DNA of 64,000 nucleotides. Source: Tethya wilhelma (Eukaryota; Porifera; Demospongiae; Tethyida; Tethyidae). A program made the translations under genes and the position numbers. Positions 1 through 13,400 of this stretch are shown here, piece by piece (position 1 is the stretch's first letter; each line of letters begins with the position of its first letter). The notes beneath the pieces are model-generated. The model did not search any database. It saw only the letters and a program-made list of their open reading frames with translations, and had not been told where the DNA came from. The stretch lies in NCBI GenBank assembly GCA_964030475.1, contig CAXIPT010000009.1, forward strand, positions 4,461,690 through 4,525,689. Direction: 5' to 3'.

Positions 1-118
1 GTTGTCTACTTTGCCATTTAACACCTTATACCATCATATTTCTTATCAATGGTAGAGTTAGGTATTCAGCTACTTGGTCTACCACTTTTTTAGTATAACT
101 TGTCACAATGCTAGTCTT

Positions 119-1101
119 TATCATACGTACGGTAATACGTATAGTAAGAATGAGCCATCTGTCCCATAGACACAATACAAATGTTGGTCACTATAACAAT
201 CTAGCCTAAACCTTTAAAGTTGCTAAGAGGCTCTCAATGACAGATTATATATACTAACTGCATGCAAGGCCTAAAACTCACAAAAATTTCCTCAGCACTA
301 CTAAAAAGCACTAGTGGAAAGCCACCATAGTGCCATTTTTGTTCTCCTAACGTACTTACGTACCTACTTACGTACTTTCTGACTGACTTACTTGAAAAGG
401 ATTTCCAGAGGAATAGAACGTGTTGAGCCAACTTTGACAGCACAAAGTAAGTTCTTTTCATGGATACTACATTCTTTGATACTAGTTTTGATCATAAATA
501 TGCCTAAACAAAAACTAGAAAGCTTTGAAACTTAGGGCATAAATTCATGTACTACAATGCAGCCATCTTTAAGCTCAAAGGTCATTATCCACGTGGCATT
601 ATTATGCACATGAGCATTAGCCTCTTCCGGCCTGATAAAGTGTATGACATTGTTGTAGCTGCTACTAAGCTTTTTATTGGGACTAACCAGTCTCTGATAG
701 TCTCCACACTGTACTGAGTGTTGTAAAAAGTGAATGAACAAGTAGTAAAAATTTTAAAAAAATAATTAGTGTAGGAATGGGCAGTGCGGTAAAAAGTATC
801 GGAACAAGGCCTGTCTCAAATTCGGCACATGACTTCTATACCCAACTCTTGGTCGGCAGTCCAGTTTAAGTTACCTGTCTGTTATAGTTTACTCCACTGC
901 TTAACTAACTGATTAATATGAATTTGACAATAATAAGCTACAGCACTATTTGTACAGATCATTGTATTTATATGACACCTTGTGTGGGATAATAATGATG
1001 CATAATAATGAAGTAGCCATGTGCCGAAATTGAGACAGGACTTGTTTCAATACTTTTTACCACACTGCCCATTCCTACACTAATTATTTTTTCCTACTTG
1101 T
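119..1101. repeat. Dispersed repeat A, copy 1, with foldback core
   Basis: This segment aligns by eye with 3198-4199 over most of its length: the same order of blocks, the same end near a purine-rich foldback. The last part, about 739-1101, is itself a foldback: the arm near 751-830 reappears inverted at about 1015-1085, both ending in the core GTAGGAATGGGCAGTGC or its complement. A third copy lies inverted at 60129-60740. I see no coding capacity; short ORFs here are not conserved between copies. Confidence 0.75.
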
Positions 1102-1640
1102 AACGATGACGGTCCATCATTAATGAAGCTATCAAAATCTGTTGAGATGTCTAGATTTCCTACCGAGAGATCAGCCATTCAATACTGAAGAAAACATCTG
1201 TTACTTTGATGTTCAGATTATTTCAATGAGGACATTACATTTACACCTTTAGTAGAATGTGCAGCAGGAATAAAGTAAAGGCTACAAGGTAGGGTGCATC
1301 CAGGAGACACCCAAGAGTGAGCAATGTTGACTTAAAAAAAATAATCAGTGGGAAAGACACTGAAATCACAACAAAAGCCAGAGTTGTGTTCTATTTTTGT
1401 GCTCCTCCATATATTTAGTGGTGTTTCTTACTGAATATCTGGCAGAAACTTACAATGATAGTGTAGCTGTCTAGAAATCTCGTCCAAAAGGTGGCTAAAA
1501 TCCCAGAAAAATGAGGCTGCGTCTTTCTTTACTCTGAGCGCCTTCCTGCCACAGCACGCAGTGGTGTGCGTTAGTTATAGGATAATAATAATTATTGAAA
1601 ATGGTCCATTAAGCAGAAAAGGAACATTATTCCATTTTTA
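1102..1640. other. No gene seen
   Basis: I find no supported exon, RNA gene or clear repeat boundary here. The 3' terminal exon of DARS2 should lie below 4410, but I could not locate it in this stretch. Confidence 0.5.
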
Positions 1641-1860
1641 TTCCCAGTATGGTAGTACTGGGTACATAGCATGCAGCTATAGATCTATAGATAGTTATTG
1701 CTCTTTGTGTGTGTTTGTGTGTTAATTTTTGTGTTTCCCCCTTCCCTACTTGCACCTCTTGGTGGTGTGTATAATGAGAATAATAATAATAATAATAATA
1801 GGAATGACACGGATGGCTCATTAGCGCAATATTAATATTCACGTAATATTGTAAACAATT
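1641..1860. repeat. Dispersed repeat B copy with AAT microsatellite
   Basis: Begins with the near-palindrome CCCAGTATGGTAGTACTGGG (1643-1662), followed later by a block reading GGATGGCTCATTAGCGCAA. The same two blocks recur near 28616-28680, 33388-33470, 41001-41045, 47462-47532 and 61057-61160 in either orientation. An (AAT)n run sits at about 1779-1800. Confidence 0.7.
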
Positions 1861-1880
1861 ATTAAAAAAAAATAGATCTA

Positions 1881-2150
1881 ACAAGTACAAAAAACATTAG
1901 AAATGTAATGCAAATATAGGAATGGCCAAATCGTAAAAAAGTGAGCAAACAAGTCAGGAATGGTTGTTAGATTGAGCAAGTTCATTTCTGTGTCTACAAT
2001 GTCATTGAGCTCAGTAGGGATATGAACATAAGGTGACACAGTGAAATGAACTCGCTCAATCTGACAACCATTCCTGGCTTGTTTGCTCACTTTTTTACGA
2101 CTTGGCCATTTCTATGTTTGCATTACATTTCTAATGTTTTTTGTACTTGT
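1881..2150. mobile_element. MITE family C, copy 1
   Basis: An inverted-repeat element with arms of about 100 bp: the left end ACAAGTACAAAAAACATTAG is the reverse complement of the right end. It is flanked by TA on both sides (1879-1880 and 2151-2152), as expected for a Tc1/mariner-type insertion. Related copies are at 17635-17990, 34120-34381 and 47612-47871. No ORF of significance. Confidence 0.75.
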
Positions 2151-3197
2151 TAGCATTAATTAAATGCTTACTACTAAACGAATACTTAATGGTTAATTAA
2201 TTTTTCTTTAAATTTTGCTCATTTGTTATGAAATAATAGAGCTACTAGTAAAGTTTCACTGTTAGGAATTTGTAGCCCATTTGTGATGTAGATCAAAGTG
2301 CCAACAGTGTATATTATGTGATATTGCACTGTGGTCAGGGCGTATATTGGATATTGCACTGTGGTTTGTGTATTGAGGATACTTATGAGCGCAGCACTGC
2401 TGGTTTATATGAAAATATTAGTAGCTTCCACAGTAGTTCACAAAAACAAAGCAAAGATCAAGTATCTATATACAGCTACAGAATCTTTATTACACAGCTT
2501 TGGGATCATCTACATTATGGGCATACAACAACTGCAACTGCACAAGGTCTAATCTTAAAATTCGTCAGTGACAGCTTTTAGTACTCCCACAATTCAAGCT
2601 CAATTTAAGAGAACGTGAGCAGCAAGCTCACGCTAGCACATGTGCGGCGTTCTAATTACTTAAAATTATAATTACATTTAGATTTAAAATGTTTTTTTAG
2701 CTAACAAAATGCAACGGTTTGGACAAATGCCAAGGGCCTGCTCTATCAAACTTGGTACAATGCTAAGCCATTTGTTTGTTTATTGACAGATCAAATCTGG
2801 GACCTTAACTCGCATGGAAGCTATGTTTTTTATCCCTAACTTTTTTGCACTAAATTTTTCGGTTTTATGCAAGCATTTCTTGCTCATACTCATGAGTTAA
2901 GAGCTCTGATTTGGAACATATATTTATCAATGCAGCCTCTAACTCCATTTAAAATCTGGACTCCTAATTCACAATAGTTTGTCCAATCTTATCCCTAACG
3001 TTTTTCCTTACTGTTCTTTGCAAACAGTGAGCCACGCCGTCCTACAATCACATGACTAGACCCACCCACTCATAGAAGCTCCACAAGTGATGACCCTATA
3101 CATATGTACCATAACTAGATGGTAAACCTTTAAGGTCTGGAAGATATGTTGAGATAAACATAAAATCACAAATTTTGGTCTCTTACGGGGTTGCACT
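2151..3197. other. No gene; two dispersed repeat blocks
   Basis: The block at about 2695-2830 matches 48195-48310, and the block at about 2950-3075 matches 27640-27775. The overlapping short ORFs at 2318-2581 show no recognisable family and no splice context. Confidence 0.5.
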
Positions 3198-4199
3198 GTA
3201 TTATACGTACGGTAGTACGTATAGTAGGAATGGGCCAACTTTCTTATAGACACAATACAAACTGTTGATAAATATAAAAATCTAGTCTAACAAAATTAAG
3301 CCTTCAAAGTTGCTCAGAGGCTCTCACTGACAGATTACCAACTGCATGCAAGGCCTAAAGCTGGCAAAAACTTTCCATAGCACTCGTAGAGAGCGCTAGT
3401 GGGAAGCCACAATAGTGCCATTTTTTGTTCTCCTAACGTACTTACAAGTTTACTTACTTACGTACCCTAACTGACTTTCTTGAAAAGCATTTCCAGAGAA
3501 CCAGAATGTGTTGAGCCAACTTTGACAGCACAGAGTAAGTTCTTCTCATAGGTACTACATTCCTTGATACTCATTTCCATCATAAATGGGCCTAAACAAA
3601 AACTAGAAAGCTTTGAAACTTAGTGTATAAATTCATGTACTACAATGCAGCCATCTTTGTGGGTAAAGTTCATAGGTCATTAATTGTCTATCCACATGGC
3701 ATTATTATGCGCATGTGCATTAGCCTAGCATAATGTAGTGCATACAGCTGCTATTCAAGCTTTTTGTAGGGACTAACCAGTCTCTGATAGTCTTCATACT
3801 GTAGTGTTGAAAAAAGTGGACAAACAAGTAGTAAAAATTTCAAAAAAATAAGTCGTGTAGGAATGGGCAGTGCGATAAAAAGTATTTGAACAAGGAATGT
3901 CTCAATTTCGGCACATGACTACTTCATTCTTATGCCCAACTCTTGGCTGGCTGTCCAGTTTAAGTTGCCTGTCTGTTATATTTTACTCCACTGCTTAGTC
4001 AACTGATTAGTAGGAGTTTGAACCAATGCAGGAGGTACTTTTGTGCAGTCATTGCATTTACAACACTGAGGCCGTCCATATGAGGGAGGCAATAATAGAA
4101 TAGTCATGTGCCGAAATTGAGACATTCCTTGTTCCAATACTGTTTATCGCACTGCCCATTCCTACGCGACTTATTTTTTTAAAATTTTTACTACTTGTA
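3198..4199. repeat. Dispersed repeat A, copy 2
   Basis: Diverged direct copy of 119-1101 with the same internal foldback, about 3824-4199. Its right end runs directly into the tandem duplication that begins at 4186. Confidence 0.75.
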
Positions 4200-4409
4200 T
4201 ATACTGCATGGTTACACAAAAATGGTTTATATGCACATTACAAATGGTCATGCAAACAATTTTGAAAAAACAAGTGTGTTTGGCACTAAAGGTGACTAAT
4301 TTTACTCTTTCTAAATCTTTGACTCAAAACTTTTTCGTTCATTGTGAATAAGTAATACGTGTTTCCTAGTAACATTTCTATAGTACTTCTTTGTTATAAT
4401 TACAATTAC

Positions 4410-4485
4410 CTAGTGCTATTCCTCCATGTGGAGGACAGCCTGATCGTAAACCTTTCAGCATATGGAAAAACTGGTCAACAGGAAC
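4410..4485 (-). CDS. DARS2: DARS2 exon, motif 3 start
   Basis: 76 nt, phase 0 in, phase 1 out. Encodes the end of the catalytic core with CPPHGGIAL, the approach to class II motif 3. Acceptor ATTGTAG, donor GTAATT. The next exon, which should start with the motif 3 arginine region, was not found. Confidence 0.85.
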
Positions 4486-7400
4486 CTACAATTGGAAAAG
4501 ACATCATGATCCCATCACACAATCACACATAAAAATACGTAAATGGTTTAGCTTGATCATGAGTTAAAATATGTAAATGATTATGAATTCAATCAGCTAC
4601 TAGCAATTAGTAAGAAGACCAATTAACATAGAGTTTACTAATTAGCTTGTAGTAAGACAAATATAATTGAATGGGCTACTGAATGATCTGCCATCAGCAA
4701 ATCATTTGACAAAATTACACTCATAGACAAAAATATTTAGCCTTTGATCTCTACCTATTAATGAGGTCACTATTTTACTAAGAACCCTTATTAACCCTCT
4801 GAACGTGGTAAGCGTATATATACATACGCTCAATGAGTAGCTACGTTTTTCTTTTTGTATTTCTTTTATAGTAGCAGCTAGACAAAGTTCATTTCATGAT
4901 GCAACTGAGCAATAGTCAAACTAACTATAGTATGGAAACACATGCACAAACACCCACTCACACTCACCCCGAAAATTCCATAGGCAATTGTTAGTAGCCT
5001 ATACTAGTCTAATGTGGAAGTAGTACCTTGAGAACATTCTTCAATATATGTTCTTGCATTGCAGAATTATGCACTCTAATCGATCCACCTCCAAGTTCAA
5101 TACCATTAACAACAAGATCATAGTGTAGCCCACGGATCTAGAATAGTGCATGACATCACAAAAAGTGGGAAAAGAGATAAAGGTGGATTTTACTACTTGT
5201 ATATACTGCATGGTTACACAAAAATGGTTTATATGCACATTACAAATGGTCATGCAAACAATTTTGAAAAAACAAGTGTGTTTGGCACTAAAGGTGACTA
5301 ATTTTACTCTTTCTAAATCTTTGACTCAAAACTTTTTCGTTCATTGTGAATAAGTAATACGTGTTTCCTAGTAACATTTCTATAGTACTTCTTTGTTATA
5401 ATTACAATTACCTAGTGCTATTCCTCCATGTGGAGGACAGCCTGATCGTAAACCTTTCAGCATATGGAAAAACTGGTCAACAGGAACCTACAATTGGAAA
5501 AGACATCATGATCCCATCACACAATCACACATAAAAATACGTAAATGGTTTAGCTTGATCATGAGTTAAAATATGTAAATGATTATGAATTCAATCAGCT
5601 ACTAGCAATTAGTAAGAAGACCAATTAACATAGAGTTTACTAATTAGCTTGTAGTAAGACAAATATAATTGAATGGGCTACTGAATGATCTGCCATCAGC
5701 AAATCATTTGACAAAATTACACTCATAGACAAAAATATTTAGCCTTTGATCTCTACCTATTAATGAGGTCACTATTTTACTAAGAACCCTTATTAACCCT
5801 CTGAACGTGGTAAGCGTATATATACATACGCTCAATGAGTAGCTACGTTTTTCTTTTTGTATTTCTTTTATAGTAGCAGCTAGACAAAGTTCATTTCATG
5901 ATGCAACTGAGCAATAGTCAAACTAACTATAGTATGGAAACACATGCACAAACACCCACTCACACTCACCCCGAAAATTCCATAGGCAATTGTTAGTAGC
6001 CTATACTAGTCTAATGTGGAAGTAGTACCTTGAGAACATTCTTCAATATATGTTCTTGCATTGCAGAATTATGCACTCTAATCGATCCACCTCCAAGTTC
6101 AATACCATTAACAACAAGATCATAGTGTAGCCCACGGATCTAGAATAGTGCATGACATCACAAAAAGTGGGAAAAGAGATAAAGGTGGAAAACTATCCGT
6201 GCAGTTGTGCAAATGCATGCAAATGTGAGAATTACGTAAATGGTCTGCAAAAATCTGTAGTTGCATGGTTTACCAATAATTAAATGCTATCAAGTATTCT
6301 CCCTGGTTTACCAGCAGTAATAGGTCGCAATGCATGGTAAATAGCGAGATACAGCAAAATACTGCTGGTATTTTGCTATGGTTTACCAAATAATTCTGCA
6401 ATTTAAATGTGGATCTCCGCTATCATTTCCACCCGGGCTGCTACAGTATGGTCAATATAAAGTTAATGTTGCTGTTCAATATAGTAAGATCATAAAAGCA
6501 GTTACATAATCTAATCAGTAGTTTCCATGTTTGGAGTACTACCTTGTTGCTATATAAACTGTAACTGTAGAAGAGCAGTCATAACAGTTCTTCAAGAGCC
6601 TCAAGTAAGCATAATTATTACTACCCTGTTTAAAGGGAAAGACCTTGAATAAAACATACTTCATTTTTGGCTTAAAATTGGTCTTTGTGGTGTCTAGATT
6701 CCCCATAATTTTTAATAAATTATTGCACAGCTGGTTATGCTGTAAATGGCACTGATTATTAGCACATTTTCAATTTTGAAAATTGTTACTTCCTGTTGTG
6801 GTCACATTTGGGCGTGTCCAAACATAACATAATAATAGGCATTAAAGCACGCATGCACAGTGTACTAAACAGTGTGTTTCTGGACAAAATGGTATACAAG
6901 TGCGCTGCAGCTGGTTGTTTCAACAGCTCTAGCAACAGGTACAACTCTGTACAAGTTTCCCAAAGACCCCTAGCTAAGACATGAGTGGGAGAAACAGGTT
7001 CTACACACCAGAGCTCACTGGAAGGTATTTTTATGTAGTGAGCATTTCACAGATGATTGTTTTGAGGTTGAGTCCACTCTTGCTGCTCAGTTTGGGATTA
7101 AGAATAGGAAAAAGTTGAAACCTGGAGCCATTCCAACTATATTTCCTAGGTAGTCATCTAGCCAAGGAAATCCAAGTGCACTAGTGCCTAGTAAAGAAAG
7201 ATGAGATTGGGAGTGGAGAGAGAACACAAGAGAAGTGCAGTAGAAAAGCGTGAACAGAGACAGGTACTGCACATAAGGTGGTTAGATATTCAGCTGTTCA
7301 TTAACCGATTATACGCAGTTGACGCGTTAAGGCGTCAACACGTGGGTGTTGCAAACCGCGGTTGACGCATTCATGCATCATGGCTGTTCTAGCGACTTTT

Positions 7401-10400
7401 TTGCAAGCAAAGCAATTAGCCCTGAACTTTAGACTTCATATACGAATAGGTAAGGGACTATACTCTACTAAAATATCAAGTCAGAGTTAGAACTGCTTGT
7501 AAGGCGTGGTGCTACTCGTAACTGAGCGACTAACGGTCACGATCTTTGCGATCGCGATTGTAAGGTTTAGAGTGATGTTTTTTCCACAACCCTTCAGAGG
7601 ATAAGCTTGAAACTTGCTACGTAGGTGCAGGGATAGTTAGGCTATATAGCCATAGCATCGCTTTTGTAAGCCTGGTTGGCTAGCTGGAAAAAAAGCTTTA
7701 GATGCGCAGCTATGTCCTCGTGTATTATACCCTCCCATACATTAGGCCTTTTTTACCAGCAAAAGCTTCACTAAGCAACAAGACTTGGAGTATAGTTAGC
7801 TTGATTGTTGCTTAGTTGCATCATAAAAAAACTTTGCCCAATCTCTTTTAGTATTAGAAAAACAAAAAGAAGGCGTAGCTACTAAAAATTAAAAATTTAA
7901 TTTAGCGGATGACGTCATTCACTTCAAAAGAATTCAGCGTATAATCGGTTAAGTTCAAACTATATCTTGTATAGTTGGTTCTCAATGCTTTGCAAGGAGG
8001 CTATCTTAATTCCGACTATATACTAAACCTCTTTCCTTGAGAGCTTCCATAATGTACTTATCCAAATTGCTCCCAAAGTCCCAAGTCAATTGCATTCTGG
8101 TATGAAGGGATGGAGTGTAAGTATGTTACTGACTATTTCAGATGTTTATGTGTTATGAACGATCATTTTCGATGTTTTGCATAGGACCCTAATTGCCACG
8201 TTGCACTTCAACGAAAAACTCATGTCGAGAGCAGGCAGTTACTAAGAAGGGAAAACATCAAAGCACTATTGTTTTTCCTAAGTAAAAGAAGGTAGGATAT
8301 GTAGTCAAACAAGTTGTTGAAGCTCCAACATATCATAAGTCTTCAAACAATGTAAATGTTCTAACAATTCACTGGCACTAGTCTCTTATTCCCCTTAGAG
8401 TATGTGACAAAACTAATGATGGCTACAATGGAGCTTTGTCGCAATAGTCACACACCAAGACCAGTAAAGCCTACACCACCTCCACCTCTCTGTGCATCGT
8501 ATAAAAGGTCGTCCAAAGATCAGGCTGTTAAAGAGCACAGAAGTCAGTTTTCATTACCAATGTAACTCAATACAAATATTATCAAATCAATATTCACTGC
8601 AAAACATAACAACGATTGCTAAAGGTTTGGATATTTTAATCCTGCATACTGAGATGATGGAAACTTGTTACAGATGGCAGTTACTGCACAGCTAATTGGT
8701 AAGACTACTCATATGTTTCTTCCTAACCAACCCCCAGCCACCACATTCATACCTTTCATAAGAGAGACAGAAAATATGGCCACAAAATACATAGTCAAAC
8801 TACTATACTCTGCTTTGGTTATGTAATCTGAATAGTCAGTATTTCCTATCCTGCCTTCATCACCTGAACTGTCATCATCACTGACTAATACTTCACTATT
8901 TGAGGTGTGGGAAGGTTCTTCAGGCTCAAACAGATACTAAAGGCTCCACTGTGCCTGGTACAACTTCCCTACTAGAGCTGTCTTCATGACTGTCATTCTC
9001 AGAGTGTCTGTCTTCATGTTCGTGCTCAAAGATGAGAAGGAGCAGGAGAGAATCAACTGGCTTAATTCAAGGCTTGAATCACTCAGTCCTTCATCAGTAG
9101 ACTCAGCTACTTCTGTGCTACCTATCTACACACATGTTCTGTACAATTGCAAGTGCCTAAATGATGTCACGTTTGACTGCGCCCATATTTCACCACAACA
9201 GAAAATGGTTCTAACAATGAATAATTGGTGTGAAACAAATGTACTTTTCTGCAAAAGCATTTGACAAAAAAATTTTTTTTGACAAGTGACCCTTCTTCTA
9301 GGTTCAAAAAGGATTGTATTAAGCCAAAATTCATGGCATGTTTCATTTAAAAATGGAACTATAAACAAAAACTATTATAATTACATGCAAAGCACAACAC
9401 GTGTAGAACAGAACGGTAAAGGGAGCTTTATTTTGACCAATACTGTATGTACAACTGTTACAACGTAATCCAACACATAAATCTAATCGTTACATGTTAG
9501 TATATCTTTGTACGATTGTGGTTGTTGAAGGTTTCAAAACAGAGGTCAAGCAAGAAATAGTCCCATTCGTTAGTGTCATCTATGAAGCTTGCAAGTTTTA
9601 CAAGCGACATAAAATACAAGCTAAAAGTTGATTAAACTCACCGTGTGTTTGGTATTGCAAGCTCAAATCTTGTTGGCAAGCACAACTCTAGCAGGCAAAC
9701 ACAGCTTAGCATTGTTTTATGCTTATAAGTTCAATTTTTCAAACATGACATTATCATTATTATAGTTCTAGTCATGGAAGCAAAGAAAGCAAGCTAACTA
9801 GCTGCAGCTAGTGCATATCAGCTCATACACGCACATTTGCACAAAATGATTAACGCAAAAGCACCCATTTATTCACAAATACACAAACTTGTATGCATAC
9901 ATTTGTGTGTAAAAGCACAATAGATTTCACATGGATAGAAAATGAGAACTAGAAATAAACCTGGAAGAGCATGTTACATAGTCAAACAGCCATTATTTTT
10001 TAATTTTTCTATATCATAGCTTTCCATATGCTGATGAGAAAAAAATATATAGCCTTGTATCTAGGCTCTCTCTTTTGATCTTGCACTAGCAGCAAGAGAG
10101 AGCCTGGGATCTCATGTCACACACTTGAACTCCAAACAAACATGGGTGAAATCAACCATAATCCACATGCTAATCTGGATTTTTTTTTCTTTGGGTTTAG
10201 TGGCAAAGAACAAAGCTGGTACTTTTGCTAGCTCTACTGTAGCAGTCTAATTTTGTTTTCTAGCTTCTATTTAGTATTCTAAATGCCGCTTTGTAGCTAG
10301 CAGCCTGCTAGTAGTGTACTATTTAGAGTGAGATACAGTTTAATTCACTAGACCTGAAAAACAAAGATGCAGGGACGTTCTATCATTTGACTTACTTGAA

Positions 10401-13400
10401 AAAAGTTGTGACGTAAGGTGACTATTTTAGTTCAAAGACTTATAGCCTTTTGTTTCAGTATTATTGAAATGGGTAGAACTAAAATACTGCAATCTTAGAC
10501 GGAAAATGTGTGTGAAGTCCAATTGCCTAGACTTGATATGCCCACACTCAATTAACTATGTTTTACTAGTGTTCTACTTGTAGAGTCACGTGCATGATGT
10601 GGGATTGCAGGCTCTCTCTTTACTTGCCGTAAGTGCAAGCTTAAAGAAAAGAGCCTGGGTACGAGGCTAAAACAAGTAATAAAAACGGTATTCATAAAAT
10701 AACATTTAAAATAGACACAAGATTAATGTAGTTCTGAAAATCACAGAAAACTAATTACCTTTAACAGATCATCTATATCATGAGAAAAGAGTAAATGTTC
10801 ATCTTCAGGAACAGGTGCTGTAAATGGGTGATGAGTTGATTCCACTAAAGGGAGAAATTGACGAATTATCAACATGATAGTACTAATAGCATGTAAGGCC
10901 CATGTGCATATACAAATAATTATTATTTGTATAAACAACTATTTCTACTTCAACCCTTGGCACGTGCATGCGCACTAAGGGTAATAGAAGTGATTTTATC
11001 TGCCTGTCCGTCTGTCTGTCTGTACATGTGTTTTTGTTTACTCTAAGTATCAAGAATGGTAGCTCCAGTCATCAAAAGTGGCATACCATGGTTAAAGAAT
11101 TGAGACTGTCTTAAACAATTACACATAAGATTGAACAAAACCTGTAGTTTCTGGTCATTCAGAGTTTCTGGCAGTTAGCGTTTTGAGGCCATACCTGCTG
11201 ATCACGCACTTTTATTATAGTGTGTTTTTTAGGATCGACTGTACCCTTCCACTAGTCAGAGGAAGCAAAGGGGCAGATGACTTACATGTGCAGGTTAATC
11301 TTGTGAGCAACAACACTATTCTTTTTTAAATAGTTAATGCAGATAATAAGATCATTGTTAGTGACCAAAATTTAATAATTTGTACATTTTTGGCATCAAG
11401 AGTTATTCCATGCTCTCTGCTAGAGCCAACACATACTGGTTACAGTGGTAGCAATATAATGAATTACTAGTTAATATTTGTGCTGCAAAATTAATGCATA
11501 TCTTTTAGCTTTAGAGTATTACTTACTTTAAACAAGACAAAGCAATATGTTGGACTACTAATTTAATACCTGGATGATCACTTATCTCACCACAATTTAA
11601 TGCAAAACTTGGAGAACACAAAAGTTCTACAAACTTCAGGCCTTCCTGAGCTCCCTTCAAGACAAAGAGCAACATCTAAACTAAGCTTATAAATACATAA
11701 ACTATAACTATCCCTCTGCAATTGAGGGGCTTATGACCCTATTACACAGCACCCACTAACCACTGGTTAGATGGAAACATTTGTTGGGTGAGCCTGAGCA
11801 AAGAATCTGTATTTACAGGACCATGTTTAATGTGGGCAAAGTTAGTCTACAACTATTATACCATAGATCATACTACACAGTAATGTCACCGTAAGCCAGG
11901 CTGAGTAGCTACCCAGTTGCCTGGGAATTAACCTGGCTGTGTCAGTGAAGAAACAAGCAGCTAGCTAGGCTAAGTTGACTTTGAGTAGCTAGCAGTGCTG
12001 TTAGACTACAGCAGCTGAGCAGTAGCTTGAGTAAACTTTAGTGTTAAAAAAATTTGCGTAACAAATTTTCGTGCTAAAAATTTTCTTCGCAGTTTCGTCT
12101 CCGTCGCAATGTATCTGTAACAGGTCTTTAAATTTTCGTATGCAAAATTTTTCATAGTCGCCACAGACTATGAAAATATTTTAATTGCGAAATAACTTAC
12201 TCTTGTCAGTGTGGAAAGAGTTGCCAATTAGAAATCGCAAGTAGCTTATGAATTATCGATGAGTACAGATATTAATGGTTGCCATACAGAGAAGGCGCTT
12301 TTCACCTTGTATATCTAGCCACTCAACTAGAGACATAAAAAACAGATAGCAAAAGCGACCAACTAAGACAAAGATACCAAGCGAAGAGAGCTCATTTAAC
12401 AATTTTAAAGCTAGACAAAAGGATTGTAGTTTATCAACAAAACTCAAGTTATTAGCTAGTTACTCCTAGCTACTTAATTTTAACTCCAGAGAAGAATCTT
12501 GAGCACTGTGAGTGAGGAACTTGCATACAAGGTAAGTTTTTACACAAAAATGTTATGCACCATAGATGTATAATTTTGGTAAAAATGGGATCACAATGCA
12601 CACTGTCAGCACTTCGATCCTATGATATACCACTACAACAGTTATGCAACATTAACTGGTATACATATTATATACTCACATAATTGCTTTTCCTCATTGA
12701 AACTGAACAAAGGAAAATCAGTAATCCACAGAAAGTTTAGCAGTTGACTATTAAATTTATCTTCTCTTGTATCAGGCTTGTCACTGTTATACTAAATGAA
12801 AAAGATAAAAAAAGTACCAGACTCTTCATTGTAAATGATGACTTTAGTACATGTACATGTACATGCAGTATTTATGCTAATATGGAGTGAAGCATTGGCT
12901 AGAGCTTGTACGGTAGTGCAGTGGCTTTATCTGTTAGAGTGATAATCTAAGACTGTGATTCGAGTTTGAAGAGTGGAATACATTCTAGTAATGGAATTAC
13001 TAGAATGGACTACCAGGAAGAGGAGAATAACTCATTTGACTACTATCAGGACTAGCGGACGATTCAGTACCAGGAAGACTATATACAGAGACCAATACCA
13101 TGATGAAGAGAACAGCTATGATCAGCAGGTGGATAGCAGTGCACAGTCAGCAAAGAGAGAAGGGACAGCAAGAAAAGAGCAATGAGAAAGAAGAGCATAC
13201 ACAAGGAGAGCATGTAAAGAGTGCCTCAGACAGCAAGAAGAGACTAAGCAGAGAGCAAAAAGAACACTCACATGCAGCAAGGAGAGAGGAGAGAGCAAGG
13301 AGAGCACACACAAGGAGAGGATGGAATAAAGATGATAAGTGATTAATAATATGTATCAATGATCTCGTTTTTCAGGTTAGGTACATCCTTGATAAACAGG

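Larger units (their letters stand above)
4186..6189. repeat. Perfect 1002-bp tandem duplication
   Basis: Unit 4186-5187 is repeated as 5188-6189. I compared the two units line by line and saw no difference. Each unit contains two DARS2 exons on the minus strand. Identity this high in otherwise diverged repeat-rich DNA means either a very recent duplication or an assembly artefact, for example two allelic reads placed in series. Confidence 0.95.

Noticed and set aside
4801..4860. TATATATACATACGC palindrome-like block as a promoter
   Set aside because: It lies in a DARS2 intron inside the tandem unit with no associated gene.
8986..9368. ORFs on both strands
   Set aside because: They are mutual shadows without conserved motifs or splice signals.
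13100..13359. Overlapping ORFs on both strands
   Set aside because: Purine-rich low complexity produces open frames on both strands; nothing supports translation.
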